Shown one piece after another: positions 11,801 through 24,300 of a DNA stretch of 64,000 bases; within the stretch, counting starts at the first letter, position 1, and the number at the start of each line of letters is the position of its first letter. The DNA comes from Pteria penguin (lineage: Eukaryota; Mollusca; Bivalvia; Pterioida; Pteriidae): contig CM068580.1 of NCBI GenBank assembly GCA_035048485.1, positions 42,831,585 to 42,895,584 of the forward strand, given 5' to 3'. Both the position numbers and the translations under genes were made by a program. Below the pieces are notes generated by a model. The model saw nothing but the letters and a program-made list of their open reading frames with translations. It had not been told where the DNA came from and did not search any database.

Positions 11801-12073
11801 CATCTTTTGATTTTTCAAAGTCAGTGTTCAACTGCTTAAGAATTGTCACAACATCAGTAACCTTCCCAAGGAATGACTTCAGTTCCAGCACTATCCCATT
11901 TGTAACATCAGTAGCTTTTACTTGAGGTATTGATCTGGTACTCAGCAATGTACAAGTCAGCTGAATTTTCTCACAAAATGGGCCAGGATAGGCTTCCATG
12001 TTGTTGTGATGTGAAGCATTCATATGGTAAATCAACTGCAAACACAGGATATGTAGCAACAGTTGAATCATAC
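8817..12073 (-). pseudogene. Transposase-like gene with coiled coil and Tudor-like end, multiply frameshifted
   Basis: Minus-strand pieces in order: an N-terminal region (about 12073-11745), a strongly coiled-coil segment rich in K, Q, E and L (11521-11003), a segment with EGHFLAKTF, NWGLNRDGTTRRRQK and CMAHVLLGFHNY (10777-10255), a segment with GPLGRDQ, GLRDLWEAYC and RFNALFQNAAEIYLHRGDF (about 10281-9412), and a C-terminal piece with KWLHDMPQPDR, a basic/acidic linker and VAYQDTWYPGIVV...VFKWPPRDD (9410-8817). The last part looks like a Tudor/SH3-like barrel. The order of D-G-T, C-x-A-H and R-F-N blocks suggests an RNase-H-fold transposase; this is inference. The pieces are in different frames: shifts are clear near 9412 (one extra A in a GAAAACG run; the restored frame gives KRNRTAMSKWL), near 10265, near 10815 (upstream frame gives LEGDLPSKSTVQ), near 11085 and near 11745. 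Similar proteins are abundant in marine invertebrates; the family name is not known to me. Confidence 0.7.
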
Positions 12074-13691
12074 TGAAAAAAAACCCCAAATGATAAGAAC
12101 CTGTTTTCACAAATTAATCATATCTGATTTTAAAATAATTGTTTTGCTGCTATTGATATGCACATGGGGAAGTAAACTAGAACAATGTTGCATGGTATTA
12201 ACCATTACAAGGGGCCTCAGAGGCAATCAACTATGGTACACACTTAACCATTTCTTCCTAGATATTAATGATTAATACCCATATTTTAAGGTTAGCACTT
12301 GAATTTGAAATGATACACCCCCCCCCTTTTTTTTCCCTTGAACTAATGATACCCGTTATTTAAAAGTTAGCCCTTCAAATTTGAATAATTTTTGTTAGTC
12401 TCAACCCATTTGAATTAATTAATACTAGAGCTCAATTTCACTTATTCAGTACTAGAATTCAATGAAGTAAAAACAATTCATAAAATTGTCCAATTCTAGC
12501 TCTATAATCGGATCATTTATAGAAACTATTGCCACTGGACTGCTTTCAAAGTTTGAAGTAATTAAACTTTTATGAAGATTTTCCTGGATTCAAGATAATA
12601 AAATCTCCTCTTATTATGACTACATATCTTTAACCACTATATAGGATCGGATAGGATTTTGTATTTTAGCATTAAATAATGATGGAACTAATCCCACCAA
12701 AAATCCGTTGAAAAATTACTAAGTCCGAATATAAAAAAAAATTGGGCAGAGTAACCCCTACGGGCGTAAGCCCAGTGTCAACAACACCCCCATTCCAAGA
12801 TCAATATCCCTCAATATTAATTATTTTATCATAAAAAGTTGAAAAAAGGGATAAATTACGATCTCTTTCAACATACTCTATAAATAGAAGTTCGAGGAAA
12901 TTCGTTTGAGAATGCGATATAAAACCGTAGATAAATAAAATGTAAATGGTAAAATTTTACATAGATATGTTTTTTTAACAAGGCATGTTGATTTATTGGA
13001 CTTAAAAGGGATTGTTATGATCAGAATAGTCAATAAGCTGTCTGATCGATAAAAATCAATAAATTTCCAATATGGCGCCGACCATAGCGTGGGTTGAGCG
13101 CGTGGGTGAAATTTTATGAATGGAAGGTGTGCAACTTTGGGAATCTATGCTATGTTTATATTGCGCCCAATTTAGGTGATTTTATATATCAAAATTTAAG
13201 TTGGAATGTATACTTTACAAATGTTTCTGGCAACTTGATTACTTACGATGATATTGTGCACAATTTGACATTAACTTGTCAGTGTTGAAACATGTGTTTT
13301 TGACAGCATACGGGAAAGTTTCAGATACGCCCAGGTAGGTTTATATCTCCTCTGATTGGCTGGAAAATTTCACAGGTATTCATTAAGATTTACCTGTAGT
13401 GTTCTATATTTAGCTCTACCACGTGTACAAATCGATCGATTAAATACGCCCGTGCGTACGCGCGCTGATATATCGATGGTGTATTGCATTCAACTCAGAA
13501 ATACACACACTTTAAAATCATTTAGAAAAAAGAAAAGAATGTGCTCTTGTAGCAAATTTTATTCTCTTTCCAACCATACAAGTTTCATTATTTTACGTTC
13601 ATGACTTCTTGAGTTACAAGCTGTTAAAGACGTATGTTACCAGTTTTCACTAAAATTCGCAATCGCATACGGGCGGCGATCGGCGTTGCTA
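12074..13691. other. Right non-coding arm of the transposon
   Basis: Mostly AT-rich. It has a C9/T8 tract near 12318-12336 and GC-richer DNA at 13070-13110 and 13430-13470 (GGCGCCG, CGTGCGTACGCGCG). Because the pseudogene reads leftward, this arm should hold its promoter, but no element could be identified. The plus-strand 64- and 82-codon frames here have no recognisable motif. Confidence 0.5.
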
Positions 13692-13698
13692 GTTTAAT
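13692..13698. other. Right target-site duplication of the 6.3-kb transposon
   Basis: GTTTAAT, identical to 7393-7399. It is followed by AGCCCTATAC, the first bases of Y, exactly as at 4568 in the uninterrupted copy. Confidence 0.85.
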
Positions 13699-14299
13699 AG
13701 CCCTATACAATGTATAATCACAATCAACCATAATGTTGTATTGGTGAAGTGGTGTGCAGTGATGTGAACCGAGATACGCGAATAATTGGACAATCCGCAT
13801 TCTCGGTAGTGTACCTCTAAAATACACCCACCCACCCACCCGAAATAAGAGGGTTTGCACCAAAGCCCCCTCTCCTCCTTCCTCTTGCTAAATCATCAAG
13901 ACTGAGTTCTCTTGTGACATTTAAGATACTGTTTCAGCAGAAACACAGGTTAAAATGTGAATTTTGAAATTTAAACTTTAGAAATATTATATTCAAAAGA
14001 ATACGTACATGATCTATGGTCGTCACTGACACTGAGAGACTGACGTTTTCACATGCGCTCGGGATTAAGAAATTTTGTTCAACGTCACTTATAAGCTTCA
14101 ACTTGGAGTGAAAATCGAACGCCAATTTTCAGTGGTATGAAGCGCATATATGACGCTAAAGAAATTGGACAAGTTGTCACAAATACAACTCTAACAAATC
14201 TAAAAAAAAAAAAACAAAAACAAAAACAAAAACAAAAAAAACAAAAAAAAAAAAGAAAAAAGATAATACAAGTTAGATAAACAAACATACAAACAAACA

Positions 14300-14462
<163 letters not shown>

Positions 14463-15204
14463 TTAAATAGCTAGTAAACGAATGAATGGATAGTTATATA
14501 AATAATTTTAAAGTAAAGAAAGATATAGCTGCCTTAGTAGGGATTCCGAAGTGTCCAGGACGAGCTTGCGACTCCCTCCCCCTTTCAAGGTACACAGATT
14601 TGATCTTTTTTAAAATTTCATTGAGATTTTTCAAATAATTCTGGTATTTATTATGCAAAAGAAAAACTTAAAACATTAGTCATATTAATTTAGTTTACAA
14701 TGAAATGTTTGCATTCACAGCAAGTGATTCACAGAAATTAATTCAGTCAGGGTATAGAAACACGTCCCTTAAAATCAACCCTCATCGGGCATGCCTTAGG
14801 CCTACAAATTATTTTTGTTTTTGCAGCGGCATACGTTAGTGAGGTTTTGTCTTGGTTTGGCAAGGCAAACTGTCATTATGTAATTATCTTCCTGGATATA
14901 TAAATGAATTTGAATTTGAATATAAGCCGGGTGTTTGAAAACACTGCCCGCTTACTGGTATTGAATACCCAGGGTTCGGTAATACAGGTAAAGAATAATT
15001 ACATTTGTGGTGCTATATTCATGTAGTTCTATCGCCTGCGTGACATTGTTACTGCCGTATATCTTATCAGAGGCTACTCATGAAAAGAGAATGTTCCAGA
15101 GGCAGTGGAGACTACTAGTCGGTAAAATTAAAACAAGTAAAATCCGGCTTCCACTGGGAAGTCGTTTGTATAAAAAAAAGAAAGAAAAGAAAGACACTCT
15201 CTTC

Positions 15205-15800
15205 TCAAATTTTCGGCCACTTCAGAGACATATATGCTCTGGAATAACGTATTAACTGGGATATAAATACGCCGTATGCGGGCGATGATGGAATGTTGCT
15301 ACTTATGAAAGGAAAGTTTGTGATAACGAAATTGAAATCGTCACGTTTGTCATAGAGTGAAGTGTTCAATTGACCATTAATGTCGAAAGACAACATAATA
15401 TCTAAATACGAAGTATAATTACTACTTTCTATGGTTTCTTTGACCTCCAGTTCACTTGGATAGATGATGCTAAGGTAATCCGCGAATGAAGGATTATTAA
15501 TTGAAAGCAAGTCATCTATATATCTGTAAGTAAAATTGAAGCCAAGAGCCAATTGGTTTTTTTTTTTTTCCTTGCGAAAGCAAAGACTGAATGAATTCAG
15601 CTTCGTATGAGTAAAGGAATATGCCAGCCAGTAGCGGAGCACAGCTAGTGCCCTTTGGAATGCCGACAATTTGTTGAAAAACCTTACCTCCAAACACCAC
15701 AAAAATGTTATCGATAAGATGTTTTATATTATATTCATTAGACTAAGCAAGACGCTGTCCAGCAACTTGACATCTATAGAATATCGGTACCAGTTCAATC
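15205..15800 (-). pseudogene. Reverse transcriptase, Penelope-like type, frameshifted (copy 2)
   Basis: Same polymerase as at 5271-5833. After SSNIPS this copy continues SPAYGVFISQLIRYSRAY, which is the expected continuation in this RT subgroup, so copy 2 is the less damaged one and copy 1 carries the deletion. The frame is broken at the A-rich tract between the FLYSYEAEFIQ and FNFTYRYIDD blocks (near 15555-15570) and stops soon after SLKWPKI. No downstream endonuclease is recognisable in 14559-15200. Confidence 0.8.
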
Positions 15801-16731
15801 TGTCAAAATCAGATTATTTATTTCTCAACACCAAATCATGTCACCGAGTAGCACCAGAGACATAAGATATATGTCTCTGACAGAGAGTAAGTAGTCTATG
15901 TCTGTGGTATAGACAACAGACTACATGTATATAAAACAAATCTTACAAAATAACATTAAAGAGTGTCCAAGACAATTGATATAAATTTTATATTATCATA
16001 TAGGATACCGATATGGCTTTCTTGAAAGCACATGTATTTACTAAATCAGTATTTAAGAAGTAGGATTTAATTCACTCATTTTGCACTCATCTGAAAGTAG
16101 TCTATTCCTCTCCTCATGAAGTATGACACTCATTTATGAGTACACTTCGTAATGGAAGAAGAAAAATGATGAAATATTACTAATATTCGCTTCTGTTTTA
16201 TTTTTCCCTTATTGTTGTTCATGTGAATGCCCTTTCAGGATCACTATTTACAAGAACGCATACATCAAAATAAATATGTATGTGTGTGTGCTATTTTACA
16301 TAATTATGGATTTTGCAGATCTGAATTTAAATAATTCTTTGTCCCCGAATGCTAATGAAATGTCTGTGTGGGGTTGTTTCAAAGGGCTTACTTTTTCCGA
16401 AAATCGTCAGAATTTCAGAGTTTTGAATAGACTTTATTTTGACTGTAGGGAGCACTCCCATCGCTTTTTCCTGATTCTGCCTCCTCATGCCATCATAACT
16501 GAGCCAACAAGCAGTGCGAATTGTATATAAACATTGTACTAATGCGAACTGTCTCGCTAACAAGTTGTCTTTCGTCAACTACTTGGTGATAAAAATGTTT
16601 TAAATATAGACTAACAATATCATGGAAATGTTTATAGTTTAAAGCATTTGTGTGATTCAGAATAAATACCTCGATCCGTTGCTACATATCGACTGTGCAA
16701 CAGAACTAAAGATTCAAAATGACACATTTAC

Positions 16732-17233
16732 AATTAAAAGAAGGCGAATATACATCAACAATATACACACTGGTAATTAGAGTTTTTGAGTCTATTTCTT
16801 GTCAATATTTCCAAGATAAAACACAGTCCCAGGGTGGGTACTGTATTGTACTGTAAGGACTCTGAGTCTTTAGACTTTAGTTTAAGCTGCCATAGATCTG
16901 TTTAATTTCTTAAATTTAGGTCTATGGTTTAAGTGTCTGACCATCATACTGATGTGCACTTTACCACTTATTTCATGACTCCTGTTTTTAAGTAAACCTG
17001 TATACTTGATTTACTGTATTACCATAGGTACTGACATGGTATTTAACATATACAGAGCAATATTGGTCTAGGATTCTAGAGTGTTATTGCAGTTATGAAG
17101 AGAAAGATAGAGAAATGAGGGGAAAGGGTTCATGACGAATCATGTAGTGACACTGCTAGCAGCAAAGTGTAAGAACCAGTGACGTTGAAAAGTGTTGGTC
17201 CAAAGGTTTTGAGTGACAAAATTTCATTCGGAC
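16732..17233. other. Non-coding stretch between the duplicated block and a TIR element
   Basis: AT-rich, no exon seen. It may be the first intron or the upstream region of IFT70, because the first coding exon of that gene was not found. The last nine bases (17225-17233, CATTCGGAC) are a target-site duplication. Confidence 0.5.
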
Positions 17234-17832
17234 CGGTGGGACTAAAGCCAAAGGCCGAACCTAACAAACTTGTCGAACCTAGCCGAACCTAAGCTTTATT
17301 TAAGCTATTTTTGAATTTATTTAATTATAATTTTTATGTTTATTGATGTAATGAGGTCATATCTAATCATTTTTACACCAAAAAATAAAAAATATTCCAT
17401 ATTAATTGAAATATATCTTTATCACTTGTTGAACCTAACGATTGAACGTGTCGAGTTGAACTGGGTAATGTGTCGAACGTAAGCTTTATTTAAGCTATTT
17501 CTGAATACATTTAATGTATTTTAATATTACTTTATGTAATAAGGGCATATCTAACCAATTCTACACCCCAAATTAAAATATATAAAATATTAAGTGAAAT
17601 ATACCTTTAACAATTGTTGAAAATAGAGTACATGTTGGTCGGCGCCATCTTGGAATCAAGAAAAGTGTTGACGGCCATTTACCAAGCATTACGTTCAATA
17701 TTTTATATACTTAAAATTTGGTTCATATCGTTAATTTAAAATTTCGGACATCCTCCACCTTTTCCTTACGTAGGTACAAGTAAAGGGCGAGGTTGTTTCG
17801 AATGAGGTTCAGCCTTTACTTTAGTCCCACCT
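17234..17832. mobile_element. 599-bp TIR element with 9-bp target duplication (Mutator-like MITE)
   Basis: The left end CGGTGGGACTAAAG and the right end (complement AGGTGGGACTAAAG) start imperfect inverted repeats of about 28 bp that continue into AAAGGC.GAACCT. The element is bounded by a 9-bp direct repeat CATTCGGAC (17225-17233 and 17833-17841), the duplication length typical of Mutator-like elements. Inside is a tandem duplication of about 180 bp (17284-17450 and 17473-17625, each starting GAAC.TAAGCTTTATTTAAG). There is no transposase. Confidence 0.8.
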
Positions 17833-17841
17833 CATTCGGAC

Positions 17842-18303
17842 TGACAAAATGCTTAAATTTTTTCTATATACTTCATTGTCCTGACTGACAAAATTTTCAA
17901 AAACACTGAAAATGACTACATGTTTAAAATCTTTTCGACATCTCTGAAGAACATTCCCAAGATTCATAAATGTGTTAATGAAGCCACAGCCTAAGATTAT
18001 TTGGATACCATCCATAGAATTGTTAAAGTTTCACTTACATTATAACTTGTGACTAATAGCTAAATGCTCCATTCTCGAAGTCGGACATCCAGGTAGTTGA
18101 TAACAGATATTTTGAACATTCTGGGTAAAGCATCAGATTTAATCATAGAGAGCAGTTCATATTTCTGGGGCAATTTTGGTATAATAAAATGATTAATATA
18201 TTTTTCTTTCAAACAATTACATTTTACAGTCTTTTCGGATCATACTTATGAGCAATACCGTGTAAGATTCATTTTTTACGTACAATTTCATCCATTTCTA
18301 CAG
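17842..18303. other. Intron or upstream DNA before the first recognised IFT70 exon
   Basis: AT-rich sequence ending in the acceptor TTTCTACAG at 18303. No coding exon was recognised; the missing start exon of IFT70 must lie here or farther left. Confidence 0.5.
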
Positions 18304-18369
18304 ATAAGGGATCAAAGATATGGAGATGCAGTGTCACTTCTTAGCAATCAGTTACAGAGTCACACCAAG
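18304..18369 (+). CDS. IFT70: IFT70 exon A (residues 1-22 of the visible protein)
   Basis: Acceptor TTTCTACAG, donor AAG|GTTTGT, phase 0 at the 3' end. Encodes [20 protein letters not shown], matching the first TPR helix after the missing start exon of the human protein (IRDARYAEAVQLL). Confidence 0.93.
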
Positions 18370-21300
18370 GTTTGTCATTACTTACTACTTTAGAATGTAA
18401 CAAATCAAAAGTGATTCAATTTGAACAAGTTTTTGATTGTTTGAGTTCAAAATATGAATCAAATCAGCTTCAGCTTATCTAAGCCAAAGGCTCAAGTGAC
18501 CCATTGTGCTCCTTGATCTGTCATTGTCCACTGATCTTTGCCATTCCTTGTTCATGCCCCAAGCCGGCGTGGCCTAGTGATATCGCGCTGGACTCTTGAT
18601 CGGGAGGCCGGGGTTGGAGTCCGCTCTGGTCATGCTGGTGTCCTGTCTTTCAAATGAGACAGTAAAAACCAAGGCCCCATGTCGTGGTATGCATGCATGT
18701 TAAAGATCCCTCACTGCTTCGGATGGGTCCGTTGCAAAGGTCAAAATTTGTATGCCATGCATCAGGTAGATGCTGTCACCATATACGTGAAATATTCGTG
18801 GTGTGACGTTAAACAAAAATCAATCAATCAGTCAATGTTCATGCCCCCTCTCCCCCACTTCAAAAAGATGACATGATGACATGACATGATTTTCTTCAGT
18901 TTTAAAACTGATTTCAGTGTTTTTTTCATTTGGAAAATTCATTTCAAAATGTGTTGGATTTTGTAAAAGAAGTGAGAAAACAGCAGAAGTTTAGTATTTA
19001 AACCCTTCTTTATGAGTTCTTTTCTAAATGTTTTCATTTTTTTCTTCAATTTTTTAAAATCATGTGCGTTTATTTTGTGGATAAAATAAAATCATGTATC
19101 ACAATGATTTCAGTCATCAAAAGTTTTCTCAAAGAGTATACACATATACATAAAAGTAATTAATTAGTAAGAGTATTAGATTTCTTGTTACCTTATGTGT
19201 TTAAAGTACCGGAGTAAATTTGTTTTAACTCCGAACACGAGGTAGAGGAAGATTGTTTAGTGGTATGGCTGCCATCCTATCGGTAAAATATTCTTAGAGT
19301 TTCATAGAACGATAAATAAACAATAAAAGAATAATTGAAAATGAGGTTCATTGCAGTTTACAGTCCTTACCCTGCTGGGCCCCTGGATTTAGAATAACTT
19401 TTAAACATTGTGTATTTTATTGTGTATTGTGTTGAACATCAGAAAATATATTATTTATTGTTTCTATCATCATTCAGTAATAAATTATCTATTTGCAGTC
19501 TCGAGCAGCCCTTTCCTTGCTGGGTTATTGTTACTTCCAGCTACAAGATTTCGTAAATGCATCAGATTGCTATGAACAGTTAAGCATGATGCACCCAGAG
19601 ATAGAGGATTACAAGGTGTATTATGCACAGTCTCTCTATAAAGCCTGTTTGTACCAGGAAGCCATGAAAATAGCATGTCAGATTGATAGTCCTACTTACC
19701 AAAGTCAGGTAATACATGTACACAAACCCCTTAGACATCAGGTGTTTATTAACTTTTAACTTGTGAATGTATGTAAGTGAAATAAGGAGGGATTGGTATA
19801 TTTCTTTGAAATATTTATACAGTGCAAGCCACTTGATTGAATAGGCTATTTGTCAGGGCTTTATTATTCAAATAAACGAATATTCAATTACACAGAATGA
19901 TGAAGGAAATCAGTTTCAGATAGAGCACGCAGAAGACGGCGCTTTAGTTATCTAAAGGAATTATGAATTATGGCCATTGCATCTGTACATTCGCCGCACG
20001 TTACTTCAGCCTCCTCGTTGTCACTGGCGTCGAATGGTTGGGTTTCGTCTTCAGTGAAACTTGCACAGAATGACACATTTTCTCACCAGCCCTGACAGCT
20101 GTGCTCTCCAGCTGCCATCGTTTGTGATGAAGGCACCAGACATCTACCTATCAGCATCCTGTGGCGACCGGACAGCTTCATCTGATGAGGCAAAGCCAGC
20201 CTTGCAGAAGCAGTTGACGGTGCGCCAGGCTTAACTGAGTAGGTGGACACCATCTAGTAGGGGCAGTTTGCATGCAGTGCCGTTGGCTGAGGCCATCATC
20301 TTGTCGACGTCTCCGATAATCTTTTGTATGACCTCAGCAGTTGGTAATTAATTAATCCTTTCATCCCTACTGCCACGGCCTATTACACAAGTAACATGTG
20401 ATCTGGTCAACTGCAACGTCTACCTGGACAAGTGTGAAACCATTTATATCTAATCGATAAGTTGCCTGCACCGTAGTAAGCAATATGACCTCGGGCACGA
20501 TACAGTTTAATTTTGACAAAGGTATGATTGATGAGAGAATTGCGCTATTCAAATAAACGAAGACGCTTCTTTATTCTAGTGTAATAAGTGGCAGATTTTC
20601 AATAGATTTGAAAAAAAATGGTTTTGGATTTCAGCATCTTATTCAATAAAAAGAAATGTTCAATAATGCGATATTCAATTAAGTGGCGGGCACTGTACTT
20701 CATTTCAGATACATGTATATATGTATATGAAAATCAAGTTGTCAATCGCATATACATGTATATCTTTATTACAGAAATATAAACATAATGATCTTTCACT
20801 ATGAATGTGTGGTATTACTTCTAGAACAGGAGGTAAAGATAAATCGTAATATCATAGTAAAATAATGTTATATAATAGGAAACACGAGCTAAACGGAAAC
20901 AAATGGCAAGTACAATAGATGTTTTACTTCAGTTCTAATTCTTTTTGACCAGATTGCAAAGTAAATCAGGTCTATAATTGGTGATGTCTGTCTGTCTGTT
21001 TGTCCGTCAGTCTGGCGTCAACAATTTGCGTTTAGCTTGATTTCTAGCTACTGTTAATGATACCAACTTCAAACTTGGTCAGTTTGTAGACACTGATGAG
21101 TTCTTACCGACTAACACAGAATTTAGTGACCTTGACCTCGATTTTATCATTCAGTGAACACAGTCTGATTTTGCGTTTAGCTTGATTTCTAGTATACTGT
21201 TGTTAGTACCAACTTCAAACTTGGTCAGTTTGTAGACATTGATGAATTCTTCTGAACTGACACTTAAGACAATGACCTCGAATTTATGCTTCAGTGAACA

Positions 21301-24300
21301 CAGTCTGATTTTGCATTTAGCTTGATCTCTTGCATAGCGTTAATATCAATTTCAAACTTTGTCAGTTAGTAGACATTGATGAGTTCTTCCCTACCAACAC
21401 AAAAATTGGCATTTTTGACCTCGATTTACACTTCAGACATGTTTCTGGATAAGATTCTAAGGGTAGGCTATAATGTTATGCTTTGCAATTTGGTCATACC
21501 ATTTTGGACAGTTTCTTGTTCTGATGTTTGAATTCTGGTTCATGTTTAAATTTTTTAAAAGTTGAATTAATTTTGAAGTGATAAATGCATTGATGCTCAG
21601 CTATTAATTTTGATAGTATACAAATATGCCTTCTTATATATCTTAAATGCACCAGATGATTTTGTCAAACATTTTGATTTGACAAATCTCCATTATATTT
21701 ATTTATTTATCTAAGCCTTTGTTTTAAAATGCCTAATGACAATGTAAAGAAGTATATTCAGTGTTTATTGTTAATTTTGAGAAGTCACTGTAGACTTTTT
21801 TATCAGCTATAAAATAAAGAAAAATGTATATTACTTTCATTTCTTGTTTTATTTTAATATTTTTCTTCAATTTTCAGCTTATGATGCCTACCGATATATC
21901 TTTTCTTATTCTATAAGATAAGGTTTTTATAAAATGTTGACATCATTAAAAAACTTTTGATTATTTTATGTGTATGTGAATATTTGAGGAAGGAAAAGTA
22001 TAAATTCATTTCTTCTTGTAGATTACAAAATTACAAGCAGCCATCAAATTTGGAGAAGAGGATCTACCAGGTGCAAAGGTATATAGTGAAAATTGTAGTA
22101 AAACTGATGTCTTTCAAGACCTGTCATGTGTTATCTATTTAAAAAATGATCCTTCTGCCATTTGCAAAAGAATGTGAAATTTAAGTAAAATTCTTTATTT
22201 TTTTACCATTATGAAGTTATAAGCTAATTCATCATTTGTCTGAAGTTTGTTCAGCCTAAAATGACATCATCAAAATTGGAAAATTATGTCCTTGCGAAGA
22301 GTCCTTATAATGTTATGTGCACAATTTACCTGCGCTTTAAAGGACTTTGTCTGGTAAAGCTTCTTATTTCAGTAGTGAAATCTTATTAGACCATTTCAAT
22401 TTTTTACCAGATATTTGAATCAGTTGGGTGAATTTCATAAAGATTCTGAACAAATTTGATGCTTTACATGATCAACTCCATAATTTCTTCTAATCTTGTT
22501 CTAAATGTTATAATCTCCAAACATAATAGCCACTTTTCTCTATCTAGAGAATTAAAATTAGATTTATTGATTGTTGGAGTTGAATTCTTATAGTAAAAAT
22601 ATTCATAACATATTTTGATATTTCGATTTTTAGCAACTAGTAGAGCAGTGTCCTTCAGACGACCCTGATACAGAAATCAATCTGGGGTGCTTGCTGTACA
22701 AAGTAAGTCTTAGAAATCCATTCAGTAGGAATTTAAAGAAATATCTCGATTAAGTCTATATAAGTAAAAGAACACAAACATTATTTATGATGTCATCGTT
22801 TATTTAAGTTTAGAAGCTAATGTATTTTTGAGACAGACATGGAATTTACATAGCTTTATATTTGTCATCTCTTAGATTACTTGATAAAGGTTATGAGGCC
22901 AAAAATTTGCAGTATAGAGTGTTTGTGCTCTTACTTTTAATGAACCGGACTTCCCTTTGGAGGAGGACCTAGAATCTTTAAGTCTATATATATCGTGAAC
23001 CCATGGATATTGGATGATTTTCACTATTAATCGTTTCTAAAATTAAAAAAAGATAAATTTTTGGGTTTTTTTTATGAAGTTTCTTTTATTATGGGGACAA
23101 CTACCTCATAACTAGGGGCAGGCTTGGTGTAGTGGTTACGCGCTTGGCTTGCGGCGCTGACGATCCGGGTTTGATTCCCCGGTTGCGCCACTATGTTTAA
23201 GAGGTTGGTAACCTCCTGCTTCCATGTCGCAATATAACTGAAATATTGTTGAAAGCGACGTAAAACACCAATCAACCAACCAACCAACCTCATAACTTGG
23301 ATATTTTGCTCATCATCTAAGTTTTTTCACTTTAAGTTTATATTTTTAGGATGGGCGTTACGAAGAATCATGTCAAAAATTTACCACAGCTATGCAGATT
23401 TTGGGTTACCAGCCTCAACTGTCCTACAACATAGCTTTATGTCACTATCAGATGAAGCAATATGCACCAGCTCTCAAGCATATAGCAGATATTATTGAGA
23501 AAGGCATCCGTGAACATCCAGGTACAAAAGACTTCTTCAAAATACATAACACTAAGACAGCTCATTATATACAAAATGTGTTAACTTGTATCGAAAATGT
23601 GAGTTGGATCACAGATTTTACAATATGTATATATAACATGATGGCTTTTATGGCTTGGGAAGCTCAGTTTATAGCATGTTTGGTTGACTATGGAGAGATA
23701 CAAGGTTTGAGTGTCGCTGGTCGCTCATTAGTGTCCTGCATTTGGAAGAGACAGCAAAAACCAAGTCCCTTGGTTATGGTTATGGGTATTGGTATGTAAA
23801 TGAACCCACATTGATTTGGATGGTTCTGTTGCATAAACATTGAAATTTCATTGCAATGGCATATGCTGTGAACACATGTTACTTTCATTATTTCCATTAC
23901 AGGATGTTGTTATCCAATTGTGGCCAATATCCTTCAGTAATTCTTTAGCTTGCAGGGTTTTTGTTTTATAAATAGATTCACCATATATTGTTATAATGTT
24001 GTAATTGATGAGTTTCAGGTTTTTCTGTCTTATTCACCAAAAATTGTGTAATTAACTTGACCTAAATGTTAGTACTAATGTAGTATCAAAGTTAAGTAAA
24101 GTAGGATATATAAAAAGATAATTTTTGTTCATTAATTTGCACAAATTTTTAATATAAAGAAAAAACACCTGTAAAATCATACCTGATTGCCCAAGAATGG
24201 ACCCATATAGATATAAGTGGGGTCTTTATCATCCATGTAAAATTTCTTGTTTACTCAGAAATGTAAGTGTATCTACTGTGTAAAATCTACTGTGTCACAA

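Larger units (their letters stand above)
7400..13691. mobile_element. 6.3-kb DNA transposon carrying a transposase-like pseudogene
   Basis: The left end is TAGCAACCCCAGG and the right end, read on the other strand, is TAGCAACGCCGAT, so the terminal inverted repeats agree in 9 of the first 10 bases. Both ends are flanked by GTTTAAT. Joining the flanks reproduces the junction seen at 4555-4575, which proves that the segment is an insertion of 6292 bp relative to that sequence. The main cargo is a decayed minus-strand gene (8817-12073). The superfamily is not resolved: a 7-bp duplication is uncommon, and a TTAA target would point to Kolobok/piggyBac-like elements. Confidence 0.8.

Noticed and set aside
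14559..15285. A 727-bp insertion in copy 2
   Set aside because: The RT reading continues naturally into this segment in copy 2, so it was lost from copy 1.
17640..17660. GGCGCCATCTTGG as a YY1-type promoter for IFT70
   Set aside because: It lies inside the 599-bp TIR element and no start exon follows it.
20165..20200. Hammerhead ribozyme core (CTGATGAGGC)
   Set aside because: The required GAAA partner strand is missing and the segment belongs to the decayed Tigger transposase. The CTGATGA words in the 82-bp array also lack a GAAA partner.
23114..23190. A functional tRNA gene
   Set aside because: A and B boxes are present, but a complete cloverleaf with acceptor stem was not found and the segment continues into a SINE body with tail and target duplication.
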